DNA from: Actinospica robiniae DSM 44927
GTDB lineage: Bacteria; Actinomycetota; Actinomycetes; Streptomycetales; Catenulisporaceae
Assembly: GCF_000504285.1 (NCBI RefSeq)
Contig: NZ_KI632511.1
Span: forward strand, 5,624,154-5,688,153
Direction: 5' to 3'
DNA length: 64,000 bases
The stretch's first letter is position 1; every line of letters starts with the position of its first letter. Positions 55,704-64,000 of this stretch are shown piece after piece. The notes under the pieces are model-generated. The model was not told the origin of the DNA, did no database searches, and was given only the letters and a program-made list of their open reading frames with translations. The position numbers and the translations under genes are program-made.

Positions 55704-56753
55704 ATGGCGGTGCTTCCCGAAGCGGCCGGTCGGTGCCTGAGCGCGGGGTGCGGTCCGGCCTCTCCGCTCACCCTGAACCAGGTCTTCACCGGCTGGAAGT
55801 TCGATCCCGCGATGCTGGCCGTGCTGCTGCTCGGCGTGGCCGGCTACATCTACGGCGTGCGCAAGTACCGGCGCGAAGTCGGCCGCTGGCCGCTGGCCCG
55901 GACGGTCTGCTTCATCATGGCCGCGCTGCTGTTCACCCTGGCCACCATGTCCTTCATCGGCTCGTACGCGCTGGTGCTGTTCTGGGACCGGGCGCTGCAG
56001 AACGCGCTGCTGCTGATGACGGTGCCGTTGTTCCTGACCTGCTCGGCGCCACTCACCCTGGCCACCACCGGCGACGGCCGCGGAGCCGCGCTGGTCTCCC
56101 GGATCATCGCCTCGAAGCCGCTGAAGGTCCTCACCTTTCCGGCCGTCGTCTCGATCATCCTGCTGGTCACGCCGTACCTGCTGTACTTCAGCAGCTGGTA
56201 CCGGGTCTCCCTGACGAACGGTTTCGTCGACGAGACGCTGCACCTCGAACTGATCGCGATCGGCTTCCTGTACTTCTGGAGCCGGGTGCAGATCGACCCG
56301 GTGCCGCGCCGCTTCTCGCACATGATCTCGGTGTGGATCAGCTTCGTGGAGGGGATCGGCGACGCGGGCGTGGCCATGATCCTGTGGCTGGGCAACGGCC
56401 TCGTCGCCGGCTCCTACTACGCCTCGCTCAGCACCCTGCCGCACGACCAGCTCTACGCCCCGCTGAGCCTTGGCGCGCACTCCGGGCTGGCCTGGAACCA
56501 GGCCATCGGCGGCGCGGTGTTCTGGATCGTCGGCGACCTCACCAGCATCCCGCTGCTCGGCGCGCTCTGGCGCGGCCTGCGCCGCGAGGAGCACGCACGC
56601 GGCGAGGTGCGCGACGACGAGCTCGAAGTCGTCGCCGTCGAGTACGCGCCGGGCGACGGCTCGGCCCAGGAGCGGTTCCGGCCCTGGTGGGAGACGGACC
56701 CGGAGCTCGCGGGCCGCTTCGGGGCCGTCGACTCCGAAGAGTCGACGGCCTGA
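55704..56753 (+). CDS. Cytochrome c oxidase assembly protein, CtaG (caa3) family
   Basis: 349-aa membrane protein with about seven helices (AMLAVLLLGVAGYIYGV; TVCFIMAALLFTLATMSFIG; NALLLMTVPLFLTC and more). It carries the family features HLELIAIGFLYFWS, and a C-terminal charged tail (~60 residues). In Gram-positive bacteria CtaG proteins assist copper delivery or assembly of caa3 oxidase. Possible copper ligands include His in TLHLELI, HMISVW and AHSGL. ATG 55704 has GGAGG at 55690. It converges with the sigma-operon membrane gene, 15 bp apart. Confidence 0.9.
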   Translation: MAVLPEAAGRCLSAGCGPASPLTLNQVFTGWKFDPAMLAVLLLGVAGYIYGVRKYRREVGRWPLARTVCFIMAALLFTLATMSFIGSYALVLFWDRALQNALLLMTVPLFLTCSAPLTLATTGDGRGAALVSRIIASKPLKVLTFPAVVSIILLVTPYLLYFSSWYRVSLTNGFVDETLHLELIAIGFLYFWSRVQIDPVPRRFSHMISVWISFVEGIGDAGVAMILWLGNGLVAGSYYASLSTLPHDQLYAPLSLGAHSGLAWNQAIGGAVFWIVGDLTSIPLLGALWRGLRREEHARGEVRDDELEVVAVEYAPGDGSAQERFRPWWETDPELAGRFGAVDSEESTA

Positions 56754-56768
56754 TCCCTCGCATAGTTC

Positions 56769-58001
56769 CTAGCTCTGCTCGGCCGATCCGCCGGTCGCGC
56801 CGTCGTTGGACGGGGTGCTGACCACCGGACTGGCCGCCGGCGCCCCGGGTGATACCCCGGAACCGTTGGTGGGGACGTCGGACGAGGGCGGTGGTGGTGG
56901 CGGCGGCGGCGCGCTGCTGCTCGTGGACGGCGGCGTGGACGGGGAGTCCGGCGCCGCTGCGCTCGTGGTCGCGGGCTGCGGCGTGGGCGTCGTTTCCGGC
57001 TTGGGCAGCGGGTAGGCTCCGCGGGCGTAGACGTCCGTGACGTACACCGTCGCCCCGCAAGCCGCTTCCAGCGTCACCGGCGAAGTCAGGCTCGTCGCCG
57101 TCACCAGGTAGCTGAGCTGGTACTTGCCCGAGGCCGGCGACGCGCTCCCGGGAGACGTCCCGCCGGGCTCGCCCGACGCGCCGCTCGGCCCGCCGCCCGT
57201 GCCCGAACCGGCCGGAGCCCCGCTCGTCCCCGGCGCCGGACAAGCGTCCGGCGCCCAGGCGAACTGGAAGTCATAGCCCTGACCCGCCTGGAGCACGAGC
57301 ACCGTGCCCCAAGTCGGCACCTGCGGGAGCTGCGAGCCGTCCGAGGCGTTATGCCGCAGCAGCACCACCGAACTCGCCGCGTTCGCCGTGGCATTGGCGA
57401 CCTGGAGCACCGGCGGACCGGCCACCGCGCACGGGTGTTGCGCCACCGCCTCGACATGGCCGTAGGAGACACCGCCGATCACCGAATCCACGGAGTCCAC
57501 CGTGATCAGATCTGCCGCGGTGCACGCTGCGACCTTGGTACCCGCCAGCGCCGAAGGCGTGGCCGTCACGTCGCCCGGGCCGATGGCCGGGCCCTTGCGC
57601 CCGGCCATCGGCCGCACCGTGCGCACCTGGCCGTGGCCGTCCGGAGTGGCTGTGACGCCGCTCGAGGGCGTCGAATCGCCGCCGCCCAAGCCCACCACGC
57701 TGGTGAGTACGGGCACGATGTCGAAGCTGTTGCCGGTGACCACGCTGACCGCCATCGCCATGAACAGCACGCCGGCGCTGCCCGCCATCACGGTGCGGCG
57801 ACGCTGTCTGGCCTTGGCCTTGCGACGGATCCGGGCCAGGCCCGCCCTCGGCGGCCCCGCCGTGCCGATCTCCGCCACGCTGCGCTGGAGCGCCGTGGCG
57901 AGGTCCGCCGGATCCAGCGGCGCCGCCGCCCGGCGCCGTCCGCCGCCCGCACCCCCGGAGCGACGCGGCGGCCCCTCCCGGGACGCGCGCTCCTCGTTCA
58001 T
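56769..58001 (-). CDS. Membrane protein with Pro-rich extracellular part, likely anti-sigma partner
   Basis: 410-aa protein not in a family I can name. A basic cytoplasmic N-terminus (~70 residues, with RRKAKARQRRR) precedes one membrane helix (VMAGSAGVLFMAMAVSVVTG). The large external part has four cysteines in a beta-rich domain (KVAACTAADL; AQHPCAVAG; APDACPAPG; LEAACGATV) and ends in ~80 residues of Pro/Ser/Thr. The start ATG at 58001 overlaps the sigma factor stop (TGATG) and has GGAGGAG 5 nt upstream. Coupling to a sigma gene suggests an anti-sigma or co-regulator; no ZAS motif is seen. Confidence 0.8.
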   Translation of the reverse strand: MNEERASREGPPRRSGGAGGGRRRAAAPLDPADLATALQRSVAEIGTAGPPRAGLARIRRKAKARQRRRTVMAGSAGVLFMAMAVSVVTGNSFDIVPVLTSVVGLGGGDSTPSSGVTATPDGHGQVRTVRPMAGRKGPAIGPGDVTATPSALAGTKVAACTAADLITVDSVDSVIGGVSYGHVEAVAQHPCAVAGPPVLQVANATANAASSVVLLRHNASDGSQLPQVPTWGTVLVLQAGQGYDFQFAWAPDACPAPGTSGAPAGSGTGGGPSGASGEPGGTSPGSASPASGKYQLSYLVTATSLTSPVTLEAACGATVYVTDVYARGAYPLPKPETTPTPQPATTSAAAPDSPSTPPSTSSSAPPPPPPPPSSDVPTNGSGVSPGAPAASPVVSTPSNDGATGGSAEQS

Positions 58002-58504
58002 CACTGCTCCTCCAGCCGGCTGCGCAGGGCCTCGATGCCCCGTGAGCCGTAGGCCTTCACCGAACCGATGGAGAGCCCGAGTGCCGAAGCCACCTGAGCC
58101 TCCGTCATGTCCGAGTAGTAACGCAGGACCAGTACTTCGCGCTGCCGCCGCTGCAGGCCGCGCAGCGCCTTGATCAGCGCGTCCTTCTCCAGGGCCGCGT
58201 ACGCGCCCTCCTCCGCGCTCGCCGCGTCCGGCATCGGCTTGGGCAGCAGCTTGAGCCCGAGCAGCCGCCGGCGCAGGGTCGAGCGGGAGAGGTTGACCAC
58301 GGTCTGGCGCAGATAGGCGAGCAGCTTGTCCGCCTCGCGCACCCGCGCCCGGGCGCCGTGCACCCGGATGAACGCCTCCTGCACCACGTCCTCGCAGGAC
58401 CCGATGTCGTCGAGCAGCAGCGCGGCGAGGCGCAGCAGCGAGGTGTAGTGGCGCTGGTAGGTCTCGGTCAACAGATCGGTCGTCACATCGACGTCAGTCG
58501 CCAC
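58001..58504 (-). CDS. RNA polymerase sigma factor, SigE (ECF-like, SigM-type) family
   Basis: 167-aa alternative sigma factor. Region 2: LLRLAALLLDDIGSCEDVVQEAFIRVH, with DKLLAYLRQTVVNLSRS. Region 4: LQRRQREVLVLRYYSDMTEAQVASALGLSIGSVKAYGSRG, the helix-turn-helix for the -35. The GTG at 58504 has GGGAGG 4 nt upstream; much longer upstream frame has no support. It is translationally coupled to the membrane protein gene. It stands beside asd, as in some Streptomyces. Signals and target promoters are unknown. Confidence 0.93.
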   Translation of the reverse strand: MATDVDVTTDLLTETYQRHYTSLLRLAALLLDDIGSCEDVVQEAFIRVHGARARVREADKLLAYLRQTVVNLSRSTLRRRLLGLKLLPKPMPDAASAEEGAYAALEKDALIKALRGLQRRQREVLVLRYYSDMTEAQVASALGLSIGSVKAYGSRGIEALRSRLEEQ

Positions 58505-58711
58505 CGCACCTCCCGTCGGAGCCGGGCGCGGCCGTATGGCGAAGGGCGGCGACGGACAGAACCCTTCGGACGCGGACAGAGTCACGACAGTTAGACATAT
58601 GGAACCCACCGACCGTTGTACCCCATTCGAGTGCTCTTGGGGATGGACTGTCGGGGGCTTCCACGAGTGCCAAGGATGGCACCGGCATCCGCCCGCGCGC
58701 GCCCGGACAAG

Positions 58712-58748
58712 AGAAAAACCCCCCGCAGGAGTGAACCGGCGGGGGGTT
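58712..58748 (-). terminator. Rho-independent terminator of asd
   Basis: Minus strand: AACCCCCCGC, 12-nt loop, GCGGGGGGTT, then TTTTC. A 10-bp stem with T-run 23 nt after the asd stop, the most classical terminator in the window. Confidence 0.92.
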
Positions 58749-58770
58749 GGACGCAGGGCGCTGATCTCGG

Positions 58771-59841
58771 CTAGATCTCCGTCAGCTCCGCGGCGATCAG
58801 CTCGGCGATCTGGGCGGTGTTCAGCGCGGCGCCCTTGCGCAGGTTGTCCCCGCACACGAACAGCTCGAGCTCGTTCGGCTCGTCCAGCGACTGCCGGATC
58901 CGCCCGACCCAGGTCGGGTCGGTGCCGACCACGTCGTTGGGCGTGGGGAACTCGCCGTTGGCCGGGTCGTCGCACAGCACTATCCCCGGCGCGTCCCGCA
59001 GCACCGCGCGGGCCTGGTCCGCGGTGATCTCGCGCTCGAAGGAGGCGTGCACCGCCAGCGAGTGGGTGGTGATCACCGGCACCCGCACGCAGGTGGCCGA
59101 GACCTTCAGCTCCGGCAGGCCGAGGATCTTGCGCGACTCGTTGCGCACCTTCAGCTCCTCGGAGGACCAGCCGTCGTCCTTGAGCGAGCCGGCCCACGGC
59201 ACCACGTTCAGCGCCAGCGGCGCCGGGAACGGCCCGAGGTCGCCGACCGCGCGGCGCAGGTCACCCGGGGCGGTGCCCAGGTTCGGCGTCGCGGAGACCT
59301 TGGCCAGCTGGTCGCGCAGCGTGTCGATGCCGGCCTGCCCGGCGCCCGAGGCCGCCTGGTAGGAGGAGACGACGAGCTTGGTCAGCCCGAACTCGGCGTG
59401 CAGCGCGCCCATCGCCACGATCATCGAGAGCGTGGTGCAGTTCGGGTTCGAGATGATCCCGCGCGGACGCTGCCGCGCCGCCGCCGGGTTGACCTCCGGC
59501 ACCACCAGCGGGACGTCCGGGTCCATCCGGAACGCGCCGGAGTTGTCCACCACGACCGCGCCGCGCGCCGCCGCGACCGGGCCCCACTGCGCCGAGACCT
59601 CGTCCGGCACGTCGAACATCGCGACGTCCACGCCGTCGAAGGCCTCTTCGCTCAGGGCCACCACCGGGATCTGCTCGCCGCGCACGGTCAGCAGCTTGCC
59701 CGCCGACCGGGCCGAGGCGATCAGCCGGATCTCGCCCCAGACGTTCTGCCGGGTGGAGAGGATCTCGAGCATCACGGTGCCGACGGCACCGGTGGCGCCG
59801 ACCACGGCGAGGGTCGGCAGCTTCTTCGTGTACTGGTTCAT
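58771..59841 (-). CDS. asd: Aspartate-semialdehyde dehydrogenase
   Basis: Reduces aspartyl phosphate to the semialdehyde on the way to Lys, Thr, Met and diaminopimelate. The 356 aa have the NADP site [13 protein letters not shown], catalytic Cys135 in [21 protein letters not shown] and a later catalytic His in TTHSLAVHA. The ATG at 59841 has GAGG 7-9 nt upstream. It follows lysC by 79 bp and is probably cotranscribed. An intrinsic terminator follows. Confidence 0.97.
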   Translation of the reverse strand: MNQYTKKLPTLAVVGATGAVGTVMLEILSTRQNVWGEIRLIASARSAGKLLTVRGEQIPVVALSEEAFDGVDVAMFDVPDEVSAQWGPVAAARGAVVVDNSGAFRMDPDVPLVVPEVNPAAARQRPRGIISNPNCTTLSMIVAMGALHAEFGLTKLVVSSYQAASGAGQAGIDTLRDQLAKVSATPNLGTAPGDLRRAVGDLGPFPAPLALNVVPWAGSLKDDGWSSEELKVRNESRKILGLPELKVSATCVRVPVITTHSLAVHASFEREITADQARAVLRDAPGIVLCDDPANGEFPTPNDVVGTDPTWVGRIRQSLDEPNELELFVCGDNLRKGAALNTAQIAELIAAELTEI

Positions 59842-59920
59842 GACGCTACCTCGCTAGCGCTCGGTCGGCGCATTCGCGCAGGCACTGTGCTCATCGATTC
59901 ACTCGCAAGCTCGTTCATGG

Positions 59921-60439
59921 CTATCGGCCCGTCCCGGCGTAGACCACGGCCTCGTCGTCCGTGTCGAGGTCGAAGGCGGTGTGGATGGCCGCGACCGCCG
60001 GCTTGACGCTGTCCGCGCGGCAGACCACGGAGATGCGGATCTCGCTGGTGGAGATCATCTCCGCGTTCACCCCGGCCTGGGCGAGGGCCTCGAAGAAGGA
60101 GGCGGTCACCCCGGGGTGCGACTTCATGCCGGCGCCGATCAGCGAGACCTTGGCGATCTGGTCGTCGTAGGCCAGCGAGTCGAAGCCGATGTGCTCCTTG
60201 AGCTTGTCCAGCAGGCTCATCGCCTTGGCCCCGTCGGTCTTGGGCAGGGTGAAGGAGATGTCGGTCAGGCCGGTCGCGGCGGCGGAGACGTTCTGCACCA
60301 CCATGTCGATGTTGATCTCGGCGTCGGCCACGGCCCGGAAGATGCGGGCGGCCTCGCCCGGCTTGTCCGGGACGCCGACCACGGTGATCTTCGCCTCGCT
60401 GGTGTCGTGGGCGACCCCGGCGATGATCGCCTGCTCCAT
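59921..60439 (-). other. Internal start in lysC for the aspartate kinase beta subunit
   Basis: In-frame ATG at 60439 ([12 protein letters not shown]) with GAAGGAGC 4 nt upstream gives a 172-aa product made of the ACT regulatory domains. That is the length and start context of the Corynebacterium LysC beta subunit, where alpha and beta form a heterotetramer. Confidence 0.75.
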
Positions 60440-61186
60440 CTCGGCTCCTTCGGCGGTGTTGCGGATCCAGGTGCCCTCCAGCGTGGAGAAGGAGGACCTT
60501 ACGTGAATGGGGACGTCGAACCGGCGGGCGTATTCGACGCAGCGCAGATGCAGGATCTTGGCGCCGGACGCGGCGAGCTCGAGCATCTCCTCGTACCGGA
60601 CGGCCGGCAGCTTGCGCGCGGTCGGGACCAGGCGCGGATCGGCGGTGTAGACCCCGTCCACGTCGGTGTAGATCTCGCAGACCTCCGCGCCCATGGCGGC
60701 GGCCAGCGCCACCGCGGTGGTGTCCGAGCCGCCCCGGCCGAGCGTGGTGATGTCCTTGGTGTCGTGCGAGACGCCCTGGAAGCCGGCCACGATCGCGATC
60801 GCGCCCTCTTCCAGCGCCTTGTGGATGCGGCCCGGGGTGACCCGGATGATCCGGGCCCGGTTGTGCACCCGGTCGGTGATGACCCCGGCCTGGGAACCGG
60901 TGAAGGAACGGGCTTCGACCCCGAGCGACCCGATCGCCATCGCCAGCAGCGCCATCGAGATCCGCTCGCCGGAGGTGAGCAGCATGTCCAGTTCGCGGCC
61001 TTCCGGCAGCGGGGACACCTGCTGGGCGAGGTCGATCAGCTCGTCGGTGGTGTCTCCCATGGCGGAGACGACGACCACGACCTCGTTTCCGGCGCGCTTG
61101 GCCGCGACGATCCGCTTGGCTACGCGCTTGATGCTCTCCGCATCGGCCACCGAGGAGCCACCGTACTTCTGTACGACAAGGCTCAC
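59921..61186 (-). CDS. lysC: Aspartate kinase, alpha subunit
   Basis: First enzyme of the aspartate pathway. The 421 aa have [10 protein letters not shown] at the N-terminus, [27 protein letters not shown] and two ACT domains in the last 170 residues ([30 protein letters not shown]), where Lys+Thr feedback acts in this class. The GTG at 61186 has GGAG 6 nt upstream; a TTG at 61198 is rejected. An internal start at 60439 probably makes a beta subunit. It leads lysC-asd. Confidence 0.97.
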   Translation of the reverse strand: MSLVVQKYGGSSVADAESIKRVAKRIVAAKRAGNEVVVVVSAMGDTTDELIDLAQQVSPLPEGRELDMLLTSGERISMALLAMAIGSLGVEARSFTGSQAGVITDRVHNRARIIRVTPGRIHKALEEGAIAIVAGFQGVSHDTKDITTLGRGGSDTTAVALAAAMGAEVCEIYTDVDGVYTADPRLVPTARKLPAVRYEEMLELAASGAKILHLRCVEYARRFDVPIHVRSSFSTLEGTWIRNTAEGAEMEQAIIAGVAHDTSEAKITVVGVPDKPGEAARIFRAVADAEINIDMVVQNVSAAATGLTDISFTLPKTDGAKAMSLLDKLKEHIGFDSLAYDDQIAKVSLIGAGMKSHPGVTASFFEALAQAGVNAEMISTSEIRISVVCRADSVKPAVAAIHTAFDLDTDDEAVVYAGTGR

Positions 61187-61428
61187 CGTGAGCTCCAAAC
61201 TCTCTCGTGCGCCCCGGGCCTACTGACCCGGCGACGCCTCTCCCGGCCGCGCACGTCTACTGGCGTGCTCCGACGAACCGAGAGGCGCGCCCATCGTATC
61301 CGGCCTGGCGTCGGGATGTCCCGTTCGTTCCGCCTGGTGGGCGCCGCCGCCTCGGCCGGGCCGGCGGGGGCGGCGTTCGCGAGCGACGCCGGGTTACCCA
61401 GTGCGACGACTCCGTAATGCTGAGTGGC

Positions 61429-61962
61429 TCAGGTCCCCTGCAGCCGGGAGCCGGCCACGATCGAGTGCAGCGCGCGCAGGGCGGCCGAGGCGGCCGGGCC
61501 CCAACCGGACAAGTACGAGAACTGCCACCACCACAGCGCTTCGGTCTCGCGCCCGGCCCGGAAGTGGGTCAGGCCGTGCGCCAGATCAGCCACGGTGGAG
61601 GCGAGATCGTCCGAGATCCGCCTGGTCTCCACCTCGGTGGGCACCGCGAGCGGGTCGAACACCTCCCGGTAGCTGTCGCAGGGGTCGAGCAGCAGCGCGA
61701 GCTGGTCGCGCAGCTCGTCGAGGTCCGGGTCCGGACCCGGGTCCTCCTCGAACCGCTCCTCCGGGATGACGTCCGCGATCGCGCCGAGGCGGCCGCCGGC
61801 CAGCAGCAGCTGGGACACCTCGAGCAGCAGCATGGAGACGGCCGAGGCCGCGGCCTCGCCGCGGGCCACCGCGCGGACCGCCACCAGGAAGGACTCCACC
61901 TGGTCGGCGATGGCGGAGGTGAACTCGGCCAGATCGTCGTCCAGCGTTGCGATATCAGCCAT
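61429..61962 (-). CDS. DUF5063 domain protein
   Basis: 177-aa cytoplasmic helical protein of the actinobacterial DUF5063 family, regularly found next to recR. Visible blocks are [37 protein letters not shown] and [20 protein letters not shown]. Function is unknown. The ATG at 61962 has GGAAG 4 nt upstream and overlaps the recR end by 8 bp, so translation is coupled. An upstream in-frame ATG at 62007 would overlap recR further and is less likely. Confidence 0.88.
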   Translation of the reverse strand: MADIATLDDDLAEFTSAIADQVESFLVAVRAVARGEAAASAVSMLLLEVSQLLLAGGRLGAIADVIPEERFEEDPGPDPDLDELRDQLALLLDPCDSYREVFDPLAVPTEVETRRISDDLASTVADLAHGLTHFRAGRETEALWWWQFSYLSGWGPAASAALRALHSIVAGSRLQGT

Positions 61963-62566
61963 CGATCTTCCTTCTTCCGGCGAACGCGCGGCCCAGGGTG
62001 ACTTCATCGGCGTATTCGAGGTCCCCGCCCACCGGCAGGCCGGAGGCGAGCCGGGTCACCCGCAGCGTGCCGTCCGCGGTCAGCGGCCTGACCATGCGGG
62101 CCAGGAAGCTGGCGGTGGCCTCGCCTTCCATATTGGGGTCGGTGGCCAGGATCAGCTCGGTCACCACGCCGTCGGCGAGCCGGGCCATGAGTTCGCGTAC
62201 CCGCAATTCGTCCGGTCCGATCCCCTCGATCGGGGAGAGCGCGCCGCCCAGCACGTGGTAGCGCCCGCGGAACTCGCGGGTCTTCTCGATCGCGACCACG
62301 TCCTTGGACTCCTCGACCACGCACAGCACGGTCGGATCCCGGCGCTCGTCCAGGCAGATCCGGCAGCGTTCGCCGGCCGCCACGTTCCCGCAGACCTCGC
62401 AGAAGCGCACCGTGTCCTTAACCCGCACCAGCACCTCGGCCAGCCGCTTGACGTCCACCGGATCGGTCTGGAGCACGTGGAAGGCTATCCGCTGGGCGCT
62501 TTTCGGCCCCACGCCGGGCAGCCTGCCCAACTCGTCGATCAGGTCCTGGACCACGCCCTCGTACAT
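61955..62566 (-). CDS. recR: Recombination mediator RecR
   Basis: Works with RecO (and RecF) to load RecA at gaps. The 203 aa have a helix-hairpin-helix ([18 protein letters not shown]), a C4 zinc finger (Cys56, Cys59, Cys68, Cys71), and the Toprim domain ([35 protein letters not shown]). It lies in the dnaX-ybaB-recR order that is widely conserved. The gap to ybaB is 31 bp. Confidence 0.97.
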   Translation of the reverse strand: MYEGVVQDLIDELGRLPGVGPKSAQRIAFHVLQTDPVDVKRLAEVLVRVKDTVRFCEVCGNVAAGERCRICLDERRDPTVLCVVEESKDVVAIEKTREFRGRYHVLGGALSPIEGIGPDELRVRELMARLADGVVTELILATDPNMEGEATASFLARMVRPLTADGTLRVTRLASGLPVGGDLEYADEVTLGRAFAGRRKIDG

Positions 62567-62597
62567 GCCGATCCTTCTTGTCGATTCGCCCGAGGGC

Positions 62598-62954
62598 CTA
62601 GAAGCCCAGCGGGAACGAGGCGCCGCCCGGGCCGCCGAGGCCGCCGCCCTGGCCCAGCTGCGAGAGCGGGCCGAGCTTGTCCTGCTGCAGCGCGTCGGAC
62701 TTCCGGTTCGCGTCGTGGATGGCCGCGATGATCAGGTCGGCAAGGGTCTCGGTGTCCTGCGGGTCGGCCGCCTCCGGCGAGATCTTCAGACCCTTGATCT
62801 CGCCGAGTCCGCTGACCGTGGCCTCGACCAGGCCGCCGCCGGCGCTGCCGGTCACCGTCTGCTCGCCCAGCTCCTGCTGCGCCGCCAGCATCTGCTCCTG
62901 CATCTGCTGGGCCTGCTGGACCAGCGCTCCCATGTCGAATCCTTCTGGAAACAC
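62598..62954 (-). CDS. YbaB/EbfC family nucleoid-associated protein
   Basis: 118-aa DNA-binding protein. [21 protein letters not shown] and [20 protein letters not shown] fit the family; a Gly-rich C-terminus ([11 protein letters not shown]) is added. The GTG at 62954 is in-frame with an internal ATG at 62933. The order is dnaX, ybaB, recR; the gap from dnaX is 105 bp. Confidence 0.95.
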   Translation of the reverse strand: MFPEGFDMGALVQQAQQMQEQMLAAQQELGEQTVTGSAGGGLVEATVSGLGEIKGLKISPEAADPQDTETLADLIIAAIHDANRKSDALQQDKLGPLSQLGQGGGLGGPGGASFPLGF

Positions 62955-63059
62955 CGTCGTCGCTCCCTTGTCTTCCGTGCGGCGGCCGCGGGAGGCGGCC
63001 GGTCCCTGTCTCGACGAGCCTACGGGGCCCGGAGCTTGTGCGGCTGCGGGCGGCCCGTC

Positions 63060-64000
63060 TCAATCAGTGCCCTGCATCTCCTCGAGCAGGTTGGCGCCGA
63101 GCTCCCGAACCAGCAGGTCGCGGGCCGAGGGACCGGGGCCGAGGCTGACCGCGGCCCGGTCGTCCATCCGCACCAGACCCGCCTCGAACGGGTCCTCCTC
63201 CTCGGCCGGCTCGGGCGCCGTGGCGAGGGGTGGCCTGGACTGGGCCGGCGGCGCGGTGGCGGCGGACACGGCCGAAGAGACGTTCGGAGCCGGGGGCATG
63301 GCCGGGGCCGCGGCGGAGCCGGCGGCGTACGGCGCGCCCGGAGCGGGCCGGTCCGGCGGCGGATGGGTCGGGGGCGTACCCGGCCCGTCGATGCGCGCTT
63401 CGGGGCCGGCCGCGGGCATCGCCGACGCGGGCGCGGCGGCCTGCGGCGCAGCGTTCTGCGACGGGGCGCCGAAACCGCCGGAAGCCGGGCCCGCACTCGG
63501 ATTCTGGGCGGCCGGACCCGAGCCGAAGCCCTGGCTCGCCGGACCCGGTGCCGCCGGGCCGCCGGACCCGAAGCCCGGGCCGCCGTGCCCCGGCCCGCCG
63601 CCCGGCCCGAATCCCTGGCTCTGCCCCGATCCCGACCCGGCGCCCGGATCGACGAGCGCGTCGATCCGCCACTCGCCGCCGAAGATCTGGCGCAGCACCT
63701 GACGCAGCGTCTCCTCGCGGTTGGACCCGGCGAAGCTGTCGCGCAGGCCGGCGCTGTTGAAGCCGATCTGCAGCACCCGCCCCTCGACCCCGACCACGTT
63801 GGCGTTGGCCGAGATCATGGTCCAGGCGACCCGGCTCTGCGACTTCACCAGCTCGAGGATCTCGGGCCAGCGGGCGCGTATGGCGGACACGTCGCCCGCG
63901 GGCGCGGGCGACGCACTCGGCGCGGGGCCGGCGGACGGCGCCGCCGCGGCGGGGGCGGCCGGGGCCGCGGGCTCGCGCCACGGTGCGGCGCCGAGCGTCG
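63060..64000 (-). CDS. dnaX: DNA polymerase III gamma/tau subunit, C-terminal part (cut by window edge)
   Basis: The last ~312 residues of the clamp-loader/tau subunit; the ATPase domains lie beyond the right edge. A Pro/Ala linker leads into IRARWPEILELVKSQSRVAW and VLQIGFNSAGLRDSFAG, the C-terminal domain seen in actinobacterial DnaX. Then a long Gly/Pro/Ala-rich segment (QGFGPGGGPGHGGPGFGSGG) separates it from the final DDRAAVSLGPGPSARDLLVREL. The frame stays open to 64000. ybaB and recR follow on the same strand. Confidence 0.93.
   Translation of the reverse strand, partial: TLGAAPWREPAAPAAPAAAAPSAGPAPSASPAPAGDVSAIRARWPEILELVKSQSRVAWTMISANANVVGVEGRVLQIGFNSAGLRDSFAGSNREETLRQVLRQIFGGEWRIDALVDPGAGSGSGQSQGFGPGGGPGHGGPGFGSGGPAAPGPASQGFGSGPAAQNPSAGPASGGFGAPSQNAAPQAAAPASAMPAAGPEARIDGPGTPPTHPPPDRPAPGAPYAAGSAAAPAMPPAPNVSSAVSAATAPPAQSRPPLATAPEPAEEEDPFEAGLVRMDDRAAVSLGPGPSARDLLVRELGANLLEEMQGTD

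Overview
The window is a very high-GC chromosomal segment of a mycelial, probably spore-forming actinomycete. The evidence is the bldG and wblA developmental regulators, an actinobacterial Crp, a Tad/Flp locus ending in a DUF4244 pilin, a 6C RNA, a DasR-type operator, and gene order. Much of the order parallels the Streptomyces coelicolor block holding topA, hppA, bldG, acsA, nth, crp and wblA. The ssd-tad and marP-nudix-nth-crp-arsA pairs also match Mycobacterium tuberculosis. These comparisons are from memory. The genus cannot be fixed by reading alone; a Streptomyces or Catenulispora relative fits.

Layout. 1-3.8 kb: hpt (cut by the edge), tilS, a zincin-like protein, soluble pyrophosphatase ppa and a DinB-like protein. 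3.8-8.1 kb: two secreted NlpC/P60 peptidases, a small unknown, tRNA-Thr and a TAP-type lipoprotein peptidase. 8.3-18.1 kb: holB, tmk with a long coiled-coil tail, topA, a methyltransferase and the proton-pumping pyrophosphatase hppA. 18.1-24 kb: an ATPase partner plus bldG, a DEAD-type helicase and a two-helix membrane protein. 23.7-29.6 kb: a minus-strand Tad pilus operon (ssd, tadA, tadB, tadC, pilin, two TadE-like proteins) preceded by a 6C RNA on the same strand.

29.8-38.5 kb: a HAD phosphatase, a degenerate Fic-like protein divergent from a LytS/LytTR two-component pair, an acetate transporter, acsA with a perfect 12-bp DasR-type site upstream, a holin-X-like protein and an epoxide-hydrolase-like protein. 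38.5-50.1 kb: YdjM-like, MarP-like protease, CoA-type Nudix, nth, crp, MBL hydrolase, RidA, a 58-aa DUF4177 gene, two Get3/ArsA ATPases, wblA and a class A penicillin-binding protein.

50.1-55.6 kb: YqeY, a phosphoesterase, tRNA-Pro, a small secreted protein, a poorly coding interval with two LacI-type operators, a methyltransferase, a macrodomain enzyme, dtd and a VOC protein. This is the part that looks most accessory. 55.7-64 kb: a CtaG-like protein, a SigE-family sigma factor with a probable membrane regulator, asd and lysC (with an internal beta-subunit start), DUF5063, recR, ybaB and the 3' part of dnaX.

Most of the window is conserved housekeeping DNA. I did not find a new multi-gene system, defence island, CRISPR array, insertion sequence or biosynthetic cluster. 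The best leads are regulatory: the DasR-type site before acsA, a palindrome over the YqeY start codon, orphan LacI-type operators, a TTA codon in the LytS kinase, and at least twelve genes whose start codon sits 6-8 nt after a TANNNT box, indicating leaderless transcripts.
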